DNA of 64,000 bases. Source: Acanthornis magna (lineage: Eukaryota; Chordata; Aves; Passeriformes; Acanthizidae). The notes beneath the pieces are model-generated. The model searched no databases, had not been told where the DNA came from, and worked only from the letters and a program-made list of their open reading frames with translations. Shown piece by piece: positions 22,565 through 33,290 of this stretch. The position numbers and the translations under genes were made by a program. The stretch spans positions 682,001-746,000 of the forward strand of contig JAWUZG010000177.1 of the NCBI GenBank assembly GCA_036785705.1. The letters are read 5' to 3'. Within the stretch, counting starts at the first letter, position 1. Each line of letters begins with the position of its first letter.

Positions 22565-23243
22565 CAGGAATTGAACGAATCGATGGTGAGAGTTGAATGA
22601 ATCGATGGTGAGAGTTGAGTGAATCCATGGCGAGAGTTGAGTGAATCCATGGCGAGACTTGAATGAATCTGTGGTGAGAGTTGAACGAATGGATGATGAA
22701 GAGTTGAGTGAATCCATGGCGAGAGTTGAACGAATCCATGGTGAGAGTTGAGTGAATCCATGGCAAGCATTGAACGAATCTGTGGCGAGAGTTGAACGAA
22801 TCCATGGCGAGAGTTGAGCGAATCCATGGCGAGAGTTGAATGAATCCATGGCGAGAGTTGAACGAATCTGTGGTGAGAGTTGAGTGAATCCATGGCGAGA
22901 GTTGAACGAATTGATGGCGAGAGTTGAGTGAATCCATGGCGAGAGCTGAGTGAATCCATGGCGAGAGTTGAGCGAATCCATAGTGAGAGTTGAAGGAATC
23001 GATGGCAAGAGTTGAGCGAATGGATGGCAAGAGTTGAGTGAATCCATGGCAAGAGTTGAATGAATCCATGGCGAGAGTTGAATGAATCGGTGGTGAGAGT
23101 TGAGTGAATCCATGGCAAGAGTTGAACGAATCAATGGCGAGTCGAACGAATGGATGGTGAGAGTTGAACAAATGGATGGCGAGAGTTGAGTGAATCAATG
23201 GCGAGAGTTGAACAAATCGATGACGAGAGTTGAGTGAATTTAT
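22565..23243. repeat. 22-bp minisatellite, about 30 units, upstream of exon 4
   Basis: The unit is GAGAGTTGAGTGAATCCATG plus GC (22 bp), with point variants such as GAACGAATC, AAGAGTT and GGTGAG. It ends about 35 bp before the exon 4 splice acceptor. Units contain TTGAGTGA and TTGAACGA, which resemble loose branch-point motifs. Units lie back to back without spacers, so this is not a CRISPR array. The antisense ORFs (SPWIHSTLAMDSLNS repeats) are products of a stop-free unit. Confidence 0.97.
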
Positions 23244-23276
23244 GTTTACCGCTTGTCCGTTGTGTTTCCTTTGCAG

Positions 23277-23461
23277 GTGTCAGCCGTGGACTCCCTGGAG
23301 GGTCCCCTGCTGCAGGTGGAGGGGCTGAGCGACCTGCGGCTGGAGCTGCACAGCAAGAAGATGAACCTGCACCTGGTGCTGATCGATGAGCTGCACCGAC
23401 ACCTCTACATCAAATCCACCAACCGCGTGGGGCAGCGCGGCAAGGACCGAGCGCGCCTCGG
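23277..23461 (+). CDS. EXOC4: EXOC4 (exocyst subunit SEC8), coding exon 4
   Basis: This exon has 61 codons plus two bases (GG) of a split Gly codon. It runs from [20 protein letters not shown] through [20 protein letters not shown] to [10 protein letters not shown]. The first 50 residues match human SEC8 (about 158-207) almost exactly. The last dozen diverge: here [14 protein letters not shown], versus SRVVQRNKEKGKIS in human from memory. The acceptor is tgtgtttcctttgcag. The donor that restores phase with exon 5 is CTCGG|GTGGGA, a weak 5' splice site. The 22-bp minisatellite of intron 3 ends about 35 bp before the exon, so the branch point probably lies in or at the edge of the repeat. The divergent tail could be real change in a flexible linker between helical bundles, or a slight error in the exon end. 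Confidence 0.93.
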
Positions 23462-24622
23462 GTGGGACAGCGTTCCCCGTTCCCGACCCCAAACCCCCCA
23501 AACACACCTTGCACCCCAGCCTGGTGTTCCTGGCACGCAAATCCCTCAGCCTCGTGGCTGTGCAGAGCAGGAAAACTCTGATTTGTTGATGCACCTTTGA
23601 GCCTCTTGGCGTTTTTTCGCTTTTCTCAGTGCTTCTGTTGGGTTTTTGCTGCTTCCCACAGTTCATCAGTTCCTCTGTGCATTCTTTCCCTTCTCTGATG
23701 TTATCTCTTTCCTACAAATGTTGTGATCGTGAGGCTCAGGTCAGGGGAAAAGTGCTCATTTTCTAGGAAATATCCGAGTTTTAAAGGTCTCCCAAGTAAC
23801 CATGACATGATGAGATGGAGGCCACAATATTCAAGCCTCTGAGCTGAAGTGTCTTGGTTTTGCTGTTTCCAAGGTGCTTTAAAAATGTTAAAACTTCTTA
23901 CCTGCTTGGTGCCTCTGGTCAGTGGAAATTCAGTTACCTACAAGCTAGTTATCCTATATTATCCTTATATTATCCTTCTATTATCCTTCTATTATCCTTA
24001 TATTGTCCTTATATTATCCTTATATTATCCTTATATTGTCCTTATATTATCCTTATATTGTCCTTATATTGTCCTTGTATTATCCTAATTTTTTTCTTAT
24101 TTTTTCCTGATTTTGCTAATTCTGAGGCCAGTAAGAGTTGTTGGAGGGAAGGCAGAATGGCAAAGAGAGACAAATTATTGGAAGATAATTTTTGCAGAGT
24201 AGGAGGGGTGGGGAGCAAAAGGGGAGCCAGCAGTGATAAGAGATGCAGAGAAAAGAGAAATGAGCATTTTATTGGAGGAAGGAACAAAAATCTGCCTGCC
24301 AAAAACACAAGGCAAGATAGTCAGTTGCATTAAATGAATTTATGAAATAAAGGGTTGATTGAAATTGAAATTTCTAGGAAGGAGGGTTCTAGCAAGTCGT
24401 CAGTCTCTTCCTTACTCATCTTGTTAATTAAAAACAGCCACAAAGCTTTGGTGGAGGTTTCTGATGGGAATAAAGAAGTTTGGAGGATTAAGAAGTTGAT
24501 AGAGAGCAGGAAAGTATGAACATCTGTTTCTTAGGCTTAAAATGTAAGGAATAAATTCGCTGTGTGAACAAAAATTGTAAATAAAAATCAACCGTTGGCT
24601 TTAATTCCTTCCCCCCACACAG
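23462..24622 (+). other. EXOC4 intron 4
   Basis: A 1.16-kb intron with one small tandem repeat (23955-24085). The rest is unique sequence with no visible exon. Confidence 0.9.
23955..24085. repeat. 11-bp tandem repeat (TTATCCTTATA)n
   Basis: About 12 units of TATTATCCTTA with TATTGTCCTTA variants. The TYIVLILSLYY-like peptides over it are repeat products. Confidence 0.93.
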
Positions 24623-24732
24623 GTCCCTTGTGAAAGACGCCTCTCCTGTGCCTCTGATGGATGTCACTAATTTATCTACACCTCGGAAATTCCTCGAGGC
24701 TTCCCAGTTCAGCACTCCTGGAAGCTCCAGCA
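24623..24732 (+). CDS. EXOC4: EXOC4 (exocyst subunit SEC8), coding exon 5
   Basis: This 110-bp exon has one base finishing the Gly codon begun in exon 4, then 36 codons, then one base of a split Met codon. It starts [20 protein letters not shown] and ends FSTPGSSS. It corresponds to the human stretch SLVKDASVPLIDVTNLPTPRK, with one apparent extra residue (the Pro after DAS). It is Ser/Pro-rich and predicted to be loop-like, a linker between the N-terminal helical domain and the rod. The acceptor is ccttccccccacacag and the donor is AGCA|GTGAGT, a strong consensus. Intron 4 before it is only 1.16 kb, the shortest in the window. Wobble positions are more A/T-rich than in exons 2-4. Confidence 0.94.
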
Positions 24733-25574
24733 GTGAGTATTTTAGCCGTATCTGTTAATTTGTAGATCTTCAGCTGATTTTGCTGGAGTAGGAGGAGACA
24801 AATCATCCCCTCCTCATGGCTCAGGGGAGACAAGAAGTGATTTGTGCAGCGTCACAGAACGGGTGGGTGTTGTGGCCAGGGGCACAACTTGCTTTTTTCT
24901 TTTGGAAAATCCTCTTTTCCGTCTCCTAACCCCCACCAGCTTCAGTCAAACACACTCGATTTTCTGTGCCTGTTCTCACCTTGATCGTGTTCTTGATATG
25001 TTGAGCAGCAGAGATTTGCGGTGGGTTCATTCTGTGTGGAGGTTTCCTCAGCATTATTTACTGCAGGTTTGTGGAGATATTACTGAAGTTTTTTATTGTG
25101 CTGGAGCCAAAAGGTCAAATCTTTTCCTTGTGGGAGCTTTGTAACTTTGGCTAAAGGTCTGGCTGTACGCAGGAATAATCTGGGGCTGATCTTTTATTCG
25201 TCTTCCTACAACAAACACCGAGGGAAACTCTTTCATTGGTGCTTTTGTCTGAGGCTTTGGAAGGGCTGCAGAGAGGGGAAATTAATCTTTGCATTGTTTC
25301 ACAAGATTAATAAGTGGGGTTGTCCTTGATGAATAATACACAAGTGACCTACAGTCCTTTCCCCCTTTCAAACCTGACTGCTTCAGTATTCCTCAAATGC
25401 AGAGAATCTTTCCTTCTCCTTCCAGCCTTATTAATTCTTTTGTCCTTTTGTTTCTACTTTTGTCACACTTTGTGCCTCCGAGATGGTTCCATTTGATTAC
25501 TCTTATCTTTTGCTCCTGGAAGGGTTTTGTTTTCCATCTCTGCTGCTGCTCTTGGAGCCTGGAGCTGTTTTTTT

Positions 25575-25800
25575 GTGTCCTGGAGGTTTGTGAGGAATCT
25601 CAAACTTTCAGAGCTGGAGGCTGCAGCTTGGCCACTCCAAACCTGGAAAAGAAGAACCAGAAGAAAATTCTGGGGGAAAAATGGGGGTGTTTTTCTGTGT
25701 CCTGGAGGTTTGTGAGGACTTCTCAAACTTTCAGAGCTGGAGGCTGCAGCTTGGCCACTCCAGACCTGGAAGAGAAGAACCAAATGAAAATTCTGTTCAG
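25575..25800. repeat. 122-bp tandem duplication
   Basis: Two adjacent copies start with GTGTCCTGGAGGTTTGTGAG (25575 and 25697) and share GCTGCAGCTTGGCCACTCCA. They are over 90% alike by eye. I do not recognise the source. Confidence 0.9.
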
Positions 25801-25915
25801 AATTCCTGTTCTGCTCAGTGGTCAGTGAGAAGTTCAGTTTTCTTGCAAAAGACTAGAGGATTTTGGAGGACTGAGGAAATAAATCACAAAAACCTGAATC
25901 CCAGCATCACCACTG

Positions 25916-25975
25916 GAAATAGAATGGTTTGGGTTGGAAGGGAACTGAAAGATCATCTGGTTCCAACCCCTCTAA
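25916..25975 (-). mobile_element. CR1 LINE terminal fragment, reverse
   Basis: AGAATGGTTTGGGTTGGAAG followed by AAAGATCATCTGGTTCCAAC is the reverse complement of the last 60 bp of CR1. Confidence 0.8.
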
Positions 25976-27896
25976 ATGTTAAAATACTTCTTTTTCAGAG
26001 ATTTGTAGAGTTTATGCCGTTTTCCCCCTAAAATACTGATCCTCTGTTTAGTAATAAAACCAAAAGCTCTGAAATCATGGAGCTGATGGGGAATAGAGCA
26101 GAGATGAACCTCATGATTTTGTTTTTGCAGATCTCTTCTCGCTCATCACACCCAATGCACCAAAAAAATCTCTTCCTTGGCTCCTCCTTGTCCTTATCAT
26201 TCAGTGAAGTGCTGGGCAAGTGTCCCTCAGCCTGGCAGAGATGAAGATTCTAACAGAAAACATTTGATCAGCATAAAATATGCATATGGTTTTGCTTCAA
26301 GTGCACAATGTACTTATGGAGATTTTTCCCCGTGTAATTTTATTTAAAAGTAGCCTTTTCCAGGACTGCAGAACTACCAGACAATTTCAAACTTATGTGT
26401 ATGCATAACAAAAGCTGTTTCCGCCTTGAGTCACTTAAGTTCTTCGGCTTTTTATTGATGAAACAAAGTGGCTGTGCATATTAATGTGTGTCATTTTAGA
26501 GCACTGACTCATTCATCCCATCTCAGCAAAGATGCCAAAATTTGGAGTCCTTCCTGCGCTCCCTTCCCAGAGGAGAAGTTACCTTGCGCTGTCGAATCTT
26601 TATAAGGGAATTAAAGCTGTTCCTGCTGCGTGTAAAATAAACAAAGCCTTCACTAATGCTCACCTGAGGATTGGGGATGTGGCAGGAACACCTTCTCTTC
26701 ATGCCAGTTCAGAGAAATAAATTCACTTTTAAATTTTATTCCTCTGCTGGAAATTTCTGGACTCTGAAGAGTATTTAGGAAGGTTCCTGCTTTGCCAGGC
26801 TCTTCCTGGAACTCTCAAATGTGCTCACCTGGTTCATAGCAAACCCAAGAGTGCCCTTTCCTGAGAAATTCGGGACAATACTTCCTAGAAATCAGGCAGA
26901 AGATGAGCTGGTGGTGACAATAGATACTGCTGTGGGTGGAATATGTCAATTTTATGCCAAATTTTCAATTAATTTCATGAGTTGTTCCTGTGTGTGGTCC
27001 CAATATCAGATATTTGATTATAGTACACTTATTTTTTATTTTCAGACTTAATTTTCATGCTTTTATAGATGAGGAAGATTTTAAATGTGGGTTTTCTTCT
27101 GGGTTTGCTAGTGAGGCAGAGCAGAAAATTCCCAAAATCTTCCAAGAACACATTTCTGCAGGAAATTTATTGCTCCATGCACATGTCAGAACCAGGATTC
27201 AGCACCAGGAATTTACAGGTGACATTCCTTGAAATCTGAAATTACGCCTTTGGACCACCAGGAACTTTTCTCTGGAAAGATTGAAGCTACAAAGGATATA
27301 ACCAGAAGGACGTAAATCATGGAAAATAGTACATTAAATTTTACAAGACTCCCATAAAAGCCCGTGGATAATGAAACCTTCAGTAATGAGGAGCAGCAAA
27401 TTTTGGCCGTTCGCCGGAATGAAAAACACGACCCAGGAGCCTTTTTTTTCAGCTGCTTTGCTCATTTAGAGTTCCCAAAGTTGGCTTTTTAGGGATCAGA
27501 GCGGAGCTATTAAACAGCTGCTTGCAGCAGGTTGGCTCCTTGGGCAATGGCAGCACTGAACCAATGAATTCCAATCGGAACAGATTTTTTTGGAGGGCAC
27601 CATCAGAGCAGGGAGCACCTCTGGAACTCTGGAGGTGGAAAATCAGTGATGGTCATGGTTCAGCCTTTAGGGCTTTCATCCACAGCTCAGCTTCTGCCTG
27701 CTTAAACACAGAGTTGTGCGTTTTCAGGTGAAAAAAAGTTCCCCTTTTGAAAAATCTGTGAAAAGGGCTGAAATTTTATTCAAGAATGTGGCGAAATCAT
27801 CATTCCTTTAAGTTATTGTCTTAGGAGGCTCTTGATAAGACAAATGTAAATGTTGTGCTTCAGCAGAGGTTTTCAGGCTGGGCTGGGATAAGATGA

Positions 27897-28775
27897 TCAG
27901 CGTAGTCAGAGTGAATTTAGGAAAGGCAGGTCCTGCGTGGCCAACCTGATCTTCTGTGGCCAAAGTGAGCCACTTGCAGGAGTGTCACCAACACTGGGGG
28001 ACAAACAAAAACTCTCCAACAACATTTTTAATGTTAGAGAGTCAAGGCATTACTTTATTATCTGGCCAGGATGTTGTTCTGGCCAGGGTGTGCCACAGAA
28101 ATCATCTCATTCACACACAGAGAGAATCATTCTGTGACACACTGATTTTACAGGATTTTCCCCCAAACTTTATACAGTCAAACCCACAGAGATGCATTGT
28201 TTCAAAGTTCATTGGTCCAGAGCTGAGCAACCCTCAGTGTTCAGTTTTCTATTGGATCCGAATCCCCTCCCCTCCGATGTGAATTAGATCTTCATTTTTC
28301 AATGTTCTCCTCAGTCCTTTCCGGGGAGATGTCTCAGCTGTGTCAGAGGTGCTCTGGGGTGGATGTTTGGAGATGGCCACCGATGTTCTGTGGATGTTCC
28401 GTGGATGGCCTTGATCTCTCTGGGGATCTTTGGGCTGCTCCACTCTGTCCTGTGCTGAGTTCATCAGACCTCACCTGGCACAACAATGCCCCGGAAAGAA
28501 ACTTAAAATTCCTTTTCCCGGGGTACAGACAAATGAAGCGTTTGACTAAAGTTATACAAAATTTTTAAACTGGTGTATTTTCTAACAGGAGGAGGGAAAG
28601 GCTGTGGATGTGTAAGGTCTTTAGGAAAGCCTTTGTTTCCCAGAACATTCTCTGAGCAAAGCTGTTTAACCCTCAGTGTCCTGAACAAGGGGATCAGGGC
28701 ACCCTCAGCAGTGGCACTGAGTTGGGTGGGAAGGTTGATCTGCAGGAGGGTGGAAAAGCTCTCCAGAGCCCTTGG
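27897..28775 (+). mobile_element. CR1 ORF2 (reverse transcriptase) remnant, interrupted by an LTR
   Basis: The left piece (27897-27982) and right pieces (28588-28665 and about 28700-28775) resemble bird CR1 ORF2 DNA. Left has GGTCCTGCGTGGCCAACCTG. Right has GAGGGAAAGGCTGTGGATGT followed by a form of the KAFDTVSH region, then GTTGGGTGGGAAGGTTGATC. A solo LTR sits exactly between them. The reading frame is broken by deletions and stops, including loss of the sequence between the KAFD-like block and the later block, so it is a dead relic. Confidence 0.72.
27983..28587 (-). mobile_element. Solo LTR inserted in the CR1 relic (ERV1-like), reverse
   Basis: A 605-bp element with TG...CA ends, from TGTCACCAACACTGG to TTTTCTAACA. 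It is flanked by the 4-bp duplication GGAG (27979-27982 and 28588-28591), and CR1 sequence continues on both sides. The reverse polyadenylation signal ATTACTTTATTATC lies near 28050, so transcription would run on the minus strand. There is no internal viral sequence. The split CR1 shows that the LTR arrived later. Confidence 0.75.
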
Positions 28776-28984
28776 GTGGATCCCATCTGTCCCAGGGACT
28801 CGTGAGTGTCCGAGTGGTGCAGATTGACCATTGCCCCTTGGATCAAGGCCTTCATTCTGTCCCCATCTGTTACAAATGGGGACAGAGCTTAGTTAAATCT
28901 CTGCTCTGCCCAGGCCTTTGGCAGCAGCAGGAGCTCTTTTTGGGGTGGCAGCACCTCCAGACCCAGCCTCGTTCATGAGTTCTT

Positions 28985-30300
28985 TAATAATGGCCAGTTA
29001 GGTCTGATATGACATAAATTATCATTTATTAGACACAGGAAATAACAGACATTAGACTTGGGACAAAACTACACAGTACACAGAACTGCAGAACTATGAA
29101 TAGCTAACAATGCAGTGTGTGAAAAGGTACCTATTATTATTATTATTATTATTATTGTTATTGTTATTGCTAGTGAAGAAAATACAATTTAGGAAACCAA
29201 TGTATCTTACCAAACTCCAATTTGGTGACATCAGAATCCTCTCTCAGTCCTCAGGAAGTCACCACAGAGCTGCGTCCAGACCCTGGGGAGAAGCTTTTTC
29301 ACACTCCAGTGTCCGTGTAGAAAAGCTCTACCTCTGTGATATTTCGTGTGTCTTTTAGAGTGTAAAAGTGTGTTTTTTATAGTGTAAAAGTGTGTCTTTT
29401 GGTTGGTACTCATTTCTTTCATCTCTCTCCACATCCTCTCTCCATACCAAGATGTGGATCCGAGGTTGGAGATCTCAGACTGTCAGGCACCAAGAGATAA
29501 CTTCTTGCTGGGCTTTAGACTCAATCTGAGTTATCTCTGCCCCAGCCATGCAGAGAGAGGTGTGGGGGGACATGTCCTGCCACACTGTCCCTGTCTGCCA
29601 CCAGGAGCCCTGAGAAGGCATTTGGCACCTCAGCCTCTTCCTTTTGTCTTTCCTTCTCTTTTCCTATTTCCCCCCCATCCAGCAAAGGATGGAGAGTCTC
29701 CTGAGCCTCCATTTGCTTGCTGATGGATTTATAGAAACATTTTATTGTCCTTTATCACAATAACTGGGTTTAGTTCTGTCTGGGCTTTGGCCCTTCTCAT
29801 TTTCTCCCTTCACAACCTCACCACATCCTCCTATTCCTCCTGACTTCTGTGTTTCTTCCAAAGACCACAAATTCTCCATTTCCCCTGAATTCCACTCGAA
29901 GCTCTCTGTCCATCCAGGCTGGTTTTCTTCCTGCCTGCTCATCCTTTGGCTCATGGGGACAGCCTGCTCCTGTTCCTTTAGGATTTCCTTCATGAAGAAT
30001 GTCCATCCTCCCTGGACAGGCCCAAGTCTCGCTCTGACAGTCCAACGTGGCAGATGTGCTCTCCCTCTCCTTCTGACAATCAAAGCTATGGATAACTTTT
30101 ATTCTCAAAGAATAGCAAAGTGATTTAGGAGTGAATACAGACAAAACTCTCCCTGCTGAGAGGTGATCTCTAGCACAGCTTTCCTCACCCCTGGAGCTCC
30201 TCTGCCCACAGGAGTTGTGATTTTGCAGCTGAACTCCTTAATCAATGCCTGTGTCCTTTGATGCCTTTCTGGAAGGGGAAGGGGACAGGAGGGGCTCATT
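28985..30300. other. Possible old retroelement debris, unclassified
   Basis: The stretch 28985-29520 has LTR-like content: reverse AATAAA-type signals, ATT repeats and GTGTAAAAGTGTG repeats. The stretch 29740-30080, with CCATCCAGGCTGGTTTTCTT and ATTTCCTTCATGAAGAATGT, resembles reverse-oriented CR1 sequence as I remember it. Boundaries and family are uncertain. Confidence 0.35.
29131..29170. repeat. (ATT)n microsatellite
   Basis: About 13 trinucleotide units, ATT with GTT variants at the 3' end. Confidence 0.95.
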
Positions 30301-31310
30301 CCTGGGCCAAAGCTCTGTGGTCCATGGCATTAAATGGCAGAAGAGGCTGTTAGAAGTGCGAGAGACACGAGAGAAGAACATCCTGGGTTGCCCAGGGATG
30401 GAATCTTGTCAGATCTCACAGATAAATGGCCCCCAAAGCCCCCCAGGGCTGCTGTTTAATAGGTACAATGTGCAGGGCACACTGCAAACAGGTTCTCTAT
30501 TTTATCAAATAACCACATCTAACAGAGCTTCCAGCTCCCACATATCCAATTGCTCACTTCCTCTTGTTTGGGAGAGATGTAAATCAATGGCCTGACTCTT
30601 GGAGGGTGCTGGAAAATTGCTTTGCTCTTTTGCAAATGGAAGAGTGTTTGTCTCGGTGTGCTGGCAGAGTTCTCAGCAAGATTGCTGCTTTTACTCCTCT
30701 CAAATGCTGTCCTCAAATTGGGCTGCAGCTCCATTTCCTCCCTCTCGGGTGCTCATTGTGTGATATTAAGAATAATTTACAAGCTGCCTGCAAAGGGTGA
30801 AGCCTCATGACAGGGACCTGTTCCCTGCTTGGGCTGGGAAATATCTGCATTGAACTCAGAAAAACAAGATAGTTACATTTGGTTTTTTTCTTTTTTTAAA
30901 CCAATGGGTTAAACCTTTCTTCCTGTGCCATTTCCAGGGCTGTCTTTTCACAGCTCTGGCTCCAAAGAGTTCATTTTCTGTGCCTGTGCCTGGGTTTTGC
31001 TATGGGTTTTGGAGAATAACAAATAACAATAACAGAGTGGGCAGAGACCACAAAGTGCTTTGCAGCTTGCTGGGGTGAAAGGTCTGTGATGGAGCAGAGC
31101 TTTGAGCAGGAGTAGGTTTGCATCAGTTAAATTGCAATTGGTGTTTGAAATGTCTTTATATTGTCCTTGCTTTTTTTGCTGCTTTTGTTTTTAATTAATG
31201 CATTCTGAGTGTTTCTAGTTGCTTGCCCCATAACTTGCTCAAATTTAGTTGAAAAAAGCATGTGTGAGAGAGTAAAAAACCACTGTTTGATCTTCCTGAT
31301 GCTCATCATC

Positions 31311-31695
31311 GTGGGATCATGGAATAGTTTGGAGTTGGAAAGGTCTTTTTGAAGCTCACCCAGTGCCACCCCTGCTCTGCCGGGGACACCTGCCACTGTC
31401 CCAGGCTGCTCCAAGCCCTGTCCAGCCTGGCCTTGGACACTGCAGGGATCCAGGGGCAGCTGGATCTGGCAATTCCAGCCCAGCCAGGAATTCCTTCCCA
31501 AGATCCCATCCAAATCTCCCTTTTTCCATTCTGAAGCCATTCCCTGTGTGCTGTCCCTGCAGCCCTTGTCCCCAGTCCCTCTGCAGCTCTCCTGGAGCCC
31601 TTCAGGCCCTGCCAGGGGCTCGCAGCTCTCCCTGTGTCCTTCCCTTCTCCAGGGAACATTCCCAGCTCTCCCAGCCTGGCTCCAGAGCAGGATCC
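31311..31695 (-). mobile_element. CR1 LINE 3' fragment, reverse
   Basis: About 385 bp, from GGGATCATGGAATAGTTTGG (reverse CR1 tail) to CAGCCTGGCTCCAGAGCAGG. It is the reverse complement of the copy at 34587-34958 over nearly its whole length and highly similar by eye. ORFs over it are CR1 shadows. Confidence 0.92.
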
Positions 31696-33046
31696 ATCCT
31701 CACCTCACTCTCACCCTGCTCTGGGTTCAGATGTGAGCAGTGAGTTTGCTGTGAGCCAGAGGTGCAGAGTTTGGGATCATTGCTGGAACAAAGCAGCTCT
31801 TGGCTGATGGAGCCTGAGGCTGCTGTGCAGTGGCACTGGGGAGTGTCACCCTTTCTTGTGATGGCATTTATCAATTGGCACCGACCTTGGGCCATTGTTT
31901 TCTTGTTCCTGCTCTAACTCAGCTGCTGCTGCTCCTGTGTTCAGCCCCAGCCTCAGACAGATCCCTGGGACACGCCACTCCTCACTCCTGCCGTGCTCCT
32001 CACATCCTTCTGGGGGCTCTTGTGACATTTCTCCAGGTTCTTGGAGAAGTTTTGAAGTCAAAAAATCTGTCGAGGAGTCGAAACCATGGGAGTCATCTGT
32101 CATCCCCCAGCCTTTTCAGAGCTCAGCCCCAGTCAGATGAAACAGCCTTTGGATTTCCATTCCCATCCAAGGATCTGCTGTGGTGGATGGCACAGAGCGC
32201 CTGTAGATCTTCCAAGATGCTTTTCACTCCGTTTGCCTCGAAGACACTTACTTCACAGAAGTGTTTAAATCTATTTATTAAATGTTTCACCCAGTCTTTA
32301 ACAGAGGCACGCTTTTGTTGGTGCTGGGTGTTATCTGTAAATTAAGAAATGTTGCTTAATGAACCTACTTAAAACAAGCAGAGTGTCTCCTGCTTTGCCA
32401 TCCCCTGTCGCTTAGCAACAGGATTTCTCCCCGTGCAATCCCTGCTACTTCAGGACCATGGCTGCAATATCCTCCCTAATTCTTCACACTTTTCCTTTCT
32501 AGAAGCCCTGCTGGAAGATTTGAGTAACTTCATCAACCCCTTGGCAGACGTAATAAAGCAGAAAAAGATAAAATCAAACAATCAGTCACTTTGGCAGCGT
32601 AAACTTTGCTGAATTCATCAGCAGTCTCTTAAGCTTGGTACTGTTTATAATGAAAATTCCTCTCTTGTGGAGAAAATAGCAAGGAAAAACAGCTGGGGAA
32701 GGAACTGAGGGGGTTTGAGCTCCCTGAAAGACATTCAGGGGATTTATGGGAGTATTGTACCTCCTCACTGATGAATATCTTAATTGTGCCAGACTTCCTC
32801 TTTTCCCTAACCCACAATTTACCCATGAATTGTTCCTAAATCAATCCAATGTGCAGGCTGTATTTATGCTGTATGTATTATTTATTTTATGCTGTATTTA
32901 TGTGTAGTAAAGCCCTCAGGCAAACAGAAATATCCATGGCGTCCCCCCAAAATCCAAGTTTTTCTGATTGCCTTGTTCATTCCTCGGTGCTGACGTTGGG
33001 TTTCATTGTTTAAATCTGGGATTAAACCTTTCTAAATCCGTTCCAG

Positions 33047-33290
33047 TGCGAGACTCGAGCCTCCTGGAAATCAAGGAGGACGCAGACCTGGATCCAGAGG
33101 AGAACAGCGCTGTCTTCATGGGAATCCTCATCAAAGGGCTGGCCAAGCTGAAGAAAATTCCAGAAACGGTGAAAGCCATCCAGGATCGCTTGGAGCAGGA
33201 GCTCAAGCAGATCGTGAAGCGCTCCACCACTCAGGTGGCTGACAATGGCTACCAGAGAGGGGAGAATATTGCCCAGGAAAATCAGCCTAG
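33047..33290 (+). CDS. EXOC4: EXOC4 (exocyst subunit SEC8), coding exon 6
   Basis: This exon starts with two bases (TG) completing the split Met codon, has 80 codons, and ends with AG of a split Arg codon. It reads [20 protein letters not shown], then [20 protein letters not shown], then a helical stretch ending [20 protein letters not shown]. The family core [20 protein letters not shown] is unchanged and the first ten residues vary. The acceptor is ctaaatccgttccag and the donor is CTAG|GTAAGG. The exon encodes the first helices of the SEC8 rod that follow the linker. It lies between two long CR1 copies in opposite orientation (31311-31695 and 34587-34958), an arrangement that can bring flanking introns together by base pairing. 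Confidence 0.96.

Larger units (their letters stand above)
5522..23276 (+). other. EXOC4 intron 3
   Basis: A 17.8-kb intron and the most repeat-loaded part of the window. Between the listed repeats, unique stretches lie at about 7490-9945, 11700-12650, 13165-14210, 14850-16205, 16750-17515, 18210-18660 and 18870-22109. I see no exon or RNA gene in them. Parts of 8640-9260 and 19000-19500 are repeat-free, AT-rich and of balanced composition, so they are the best places to look for conserved non-coding elements. Confidence 0.85.
24733..33046 (+). other. EXOC4 intron 5
   Basis: An 8.3-kb intron. It holds a small tandem duplication (25575-25800), CR1 pieces at 25916, 27897 and 31311, a solo LTR at 27983-28587 and an ATT microsatellite at 29131. 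I see no exon in the unique stretches 24740-25560, 26000-27890 or 31700-33040. The region 28830-30300 looks like retroelement debris that I cannot classify firmly. Confidence 0.82.

Noticed and set aside
22565..23243. Regular short repeats that could suggest a CRISPR array
   Set aside because: Units are contiguous with no unique spacers, and the setting is an intron of a bird gene.
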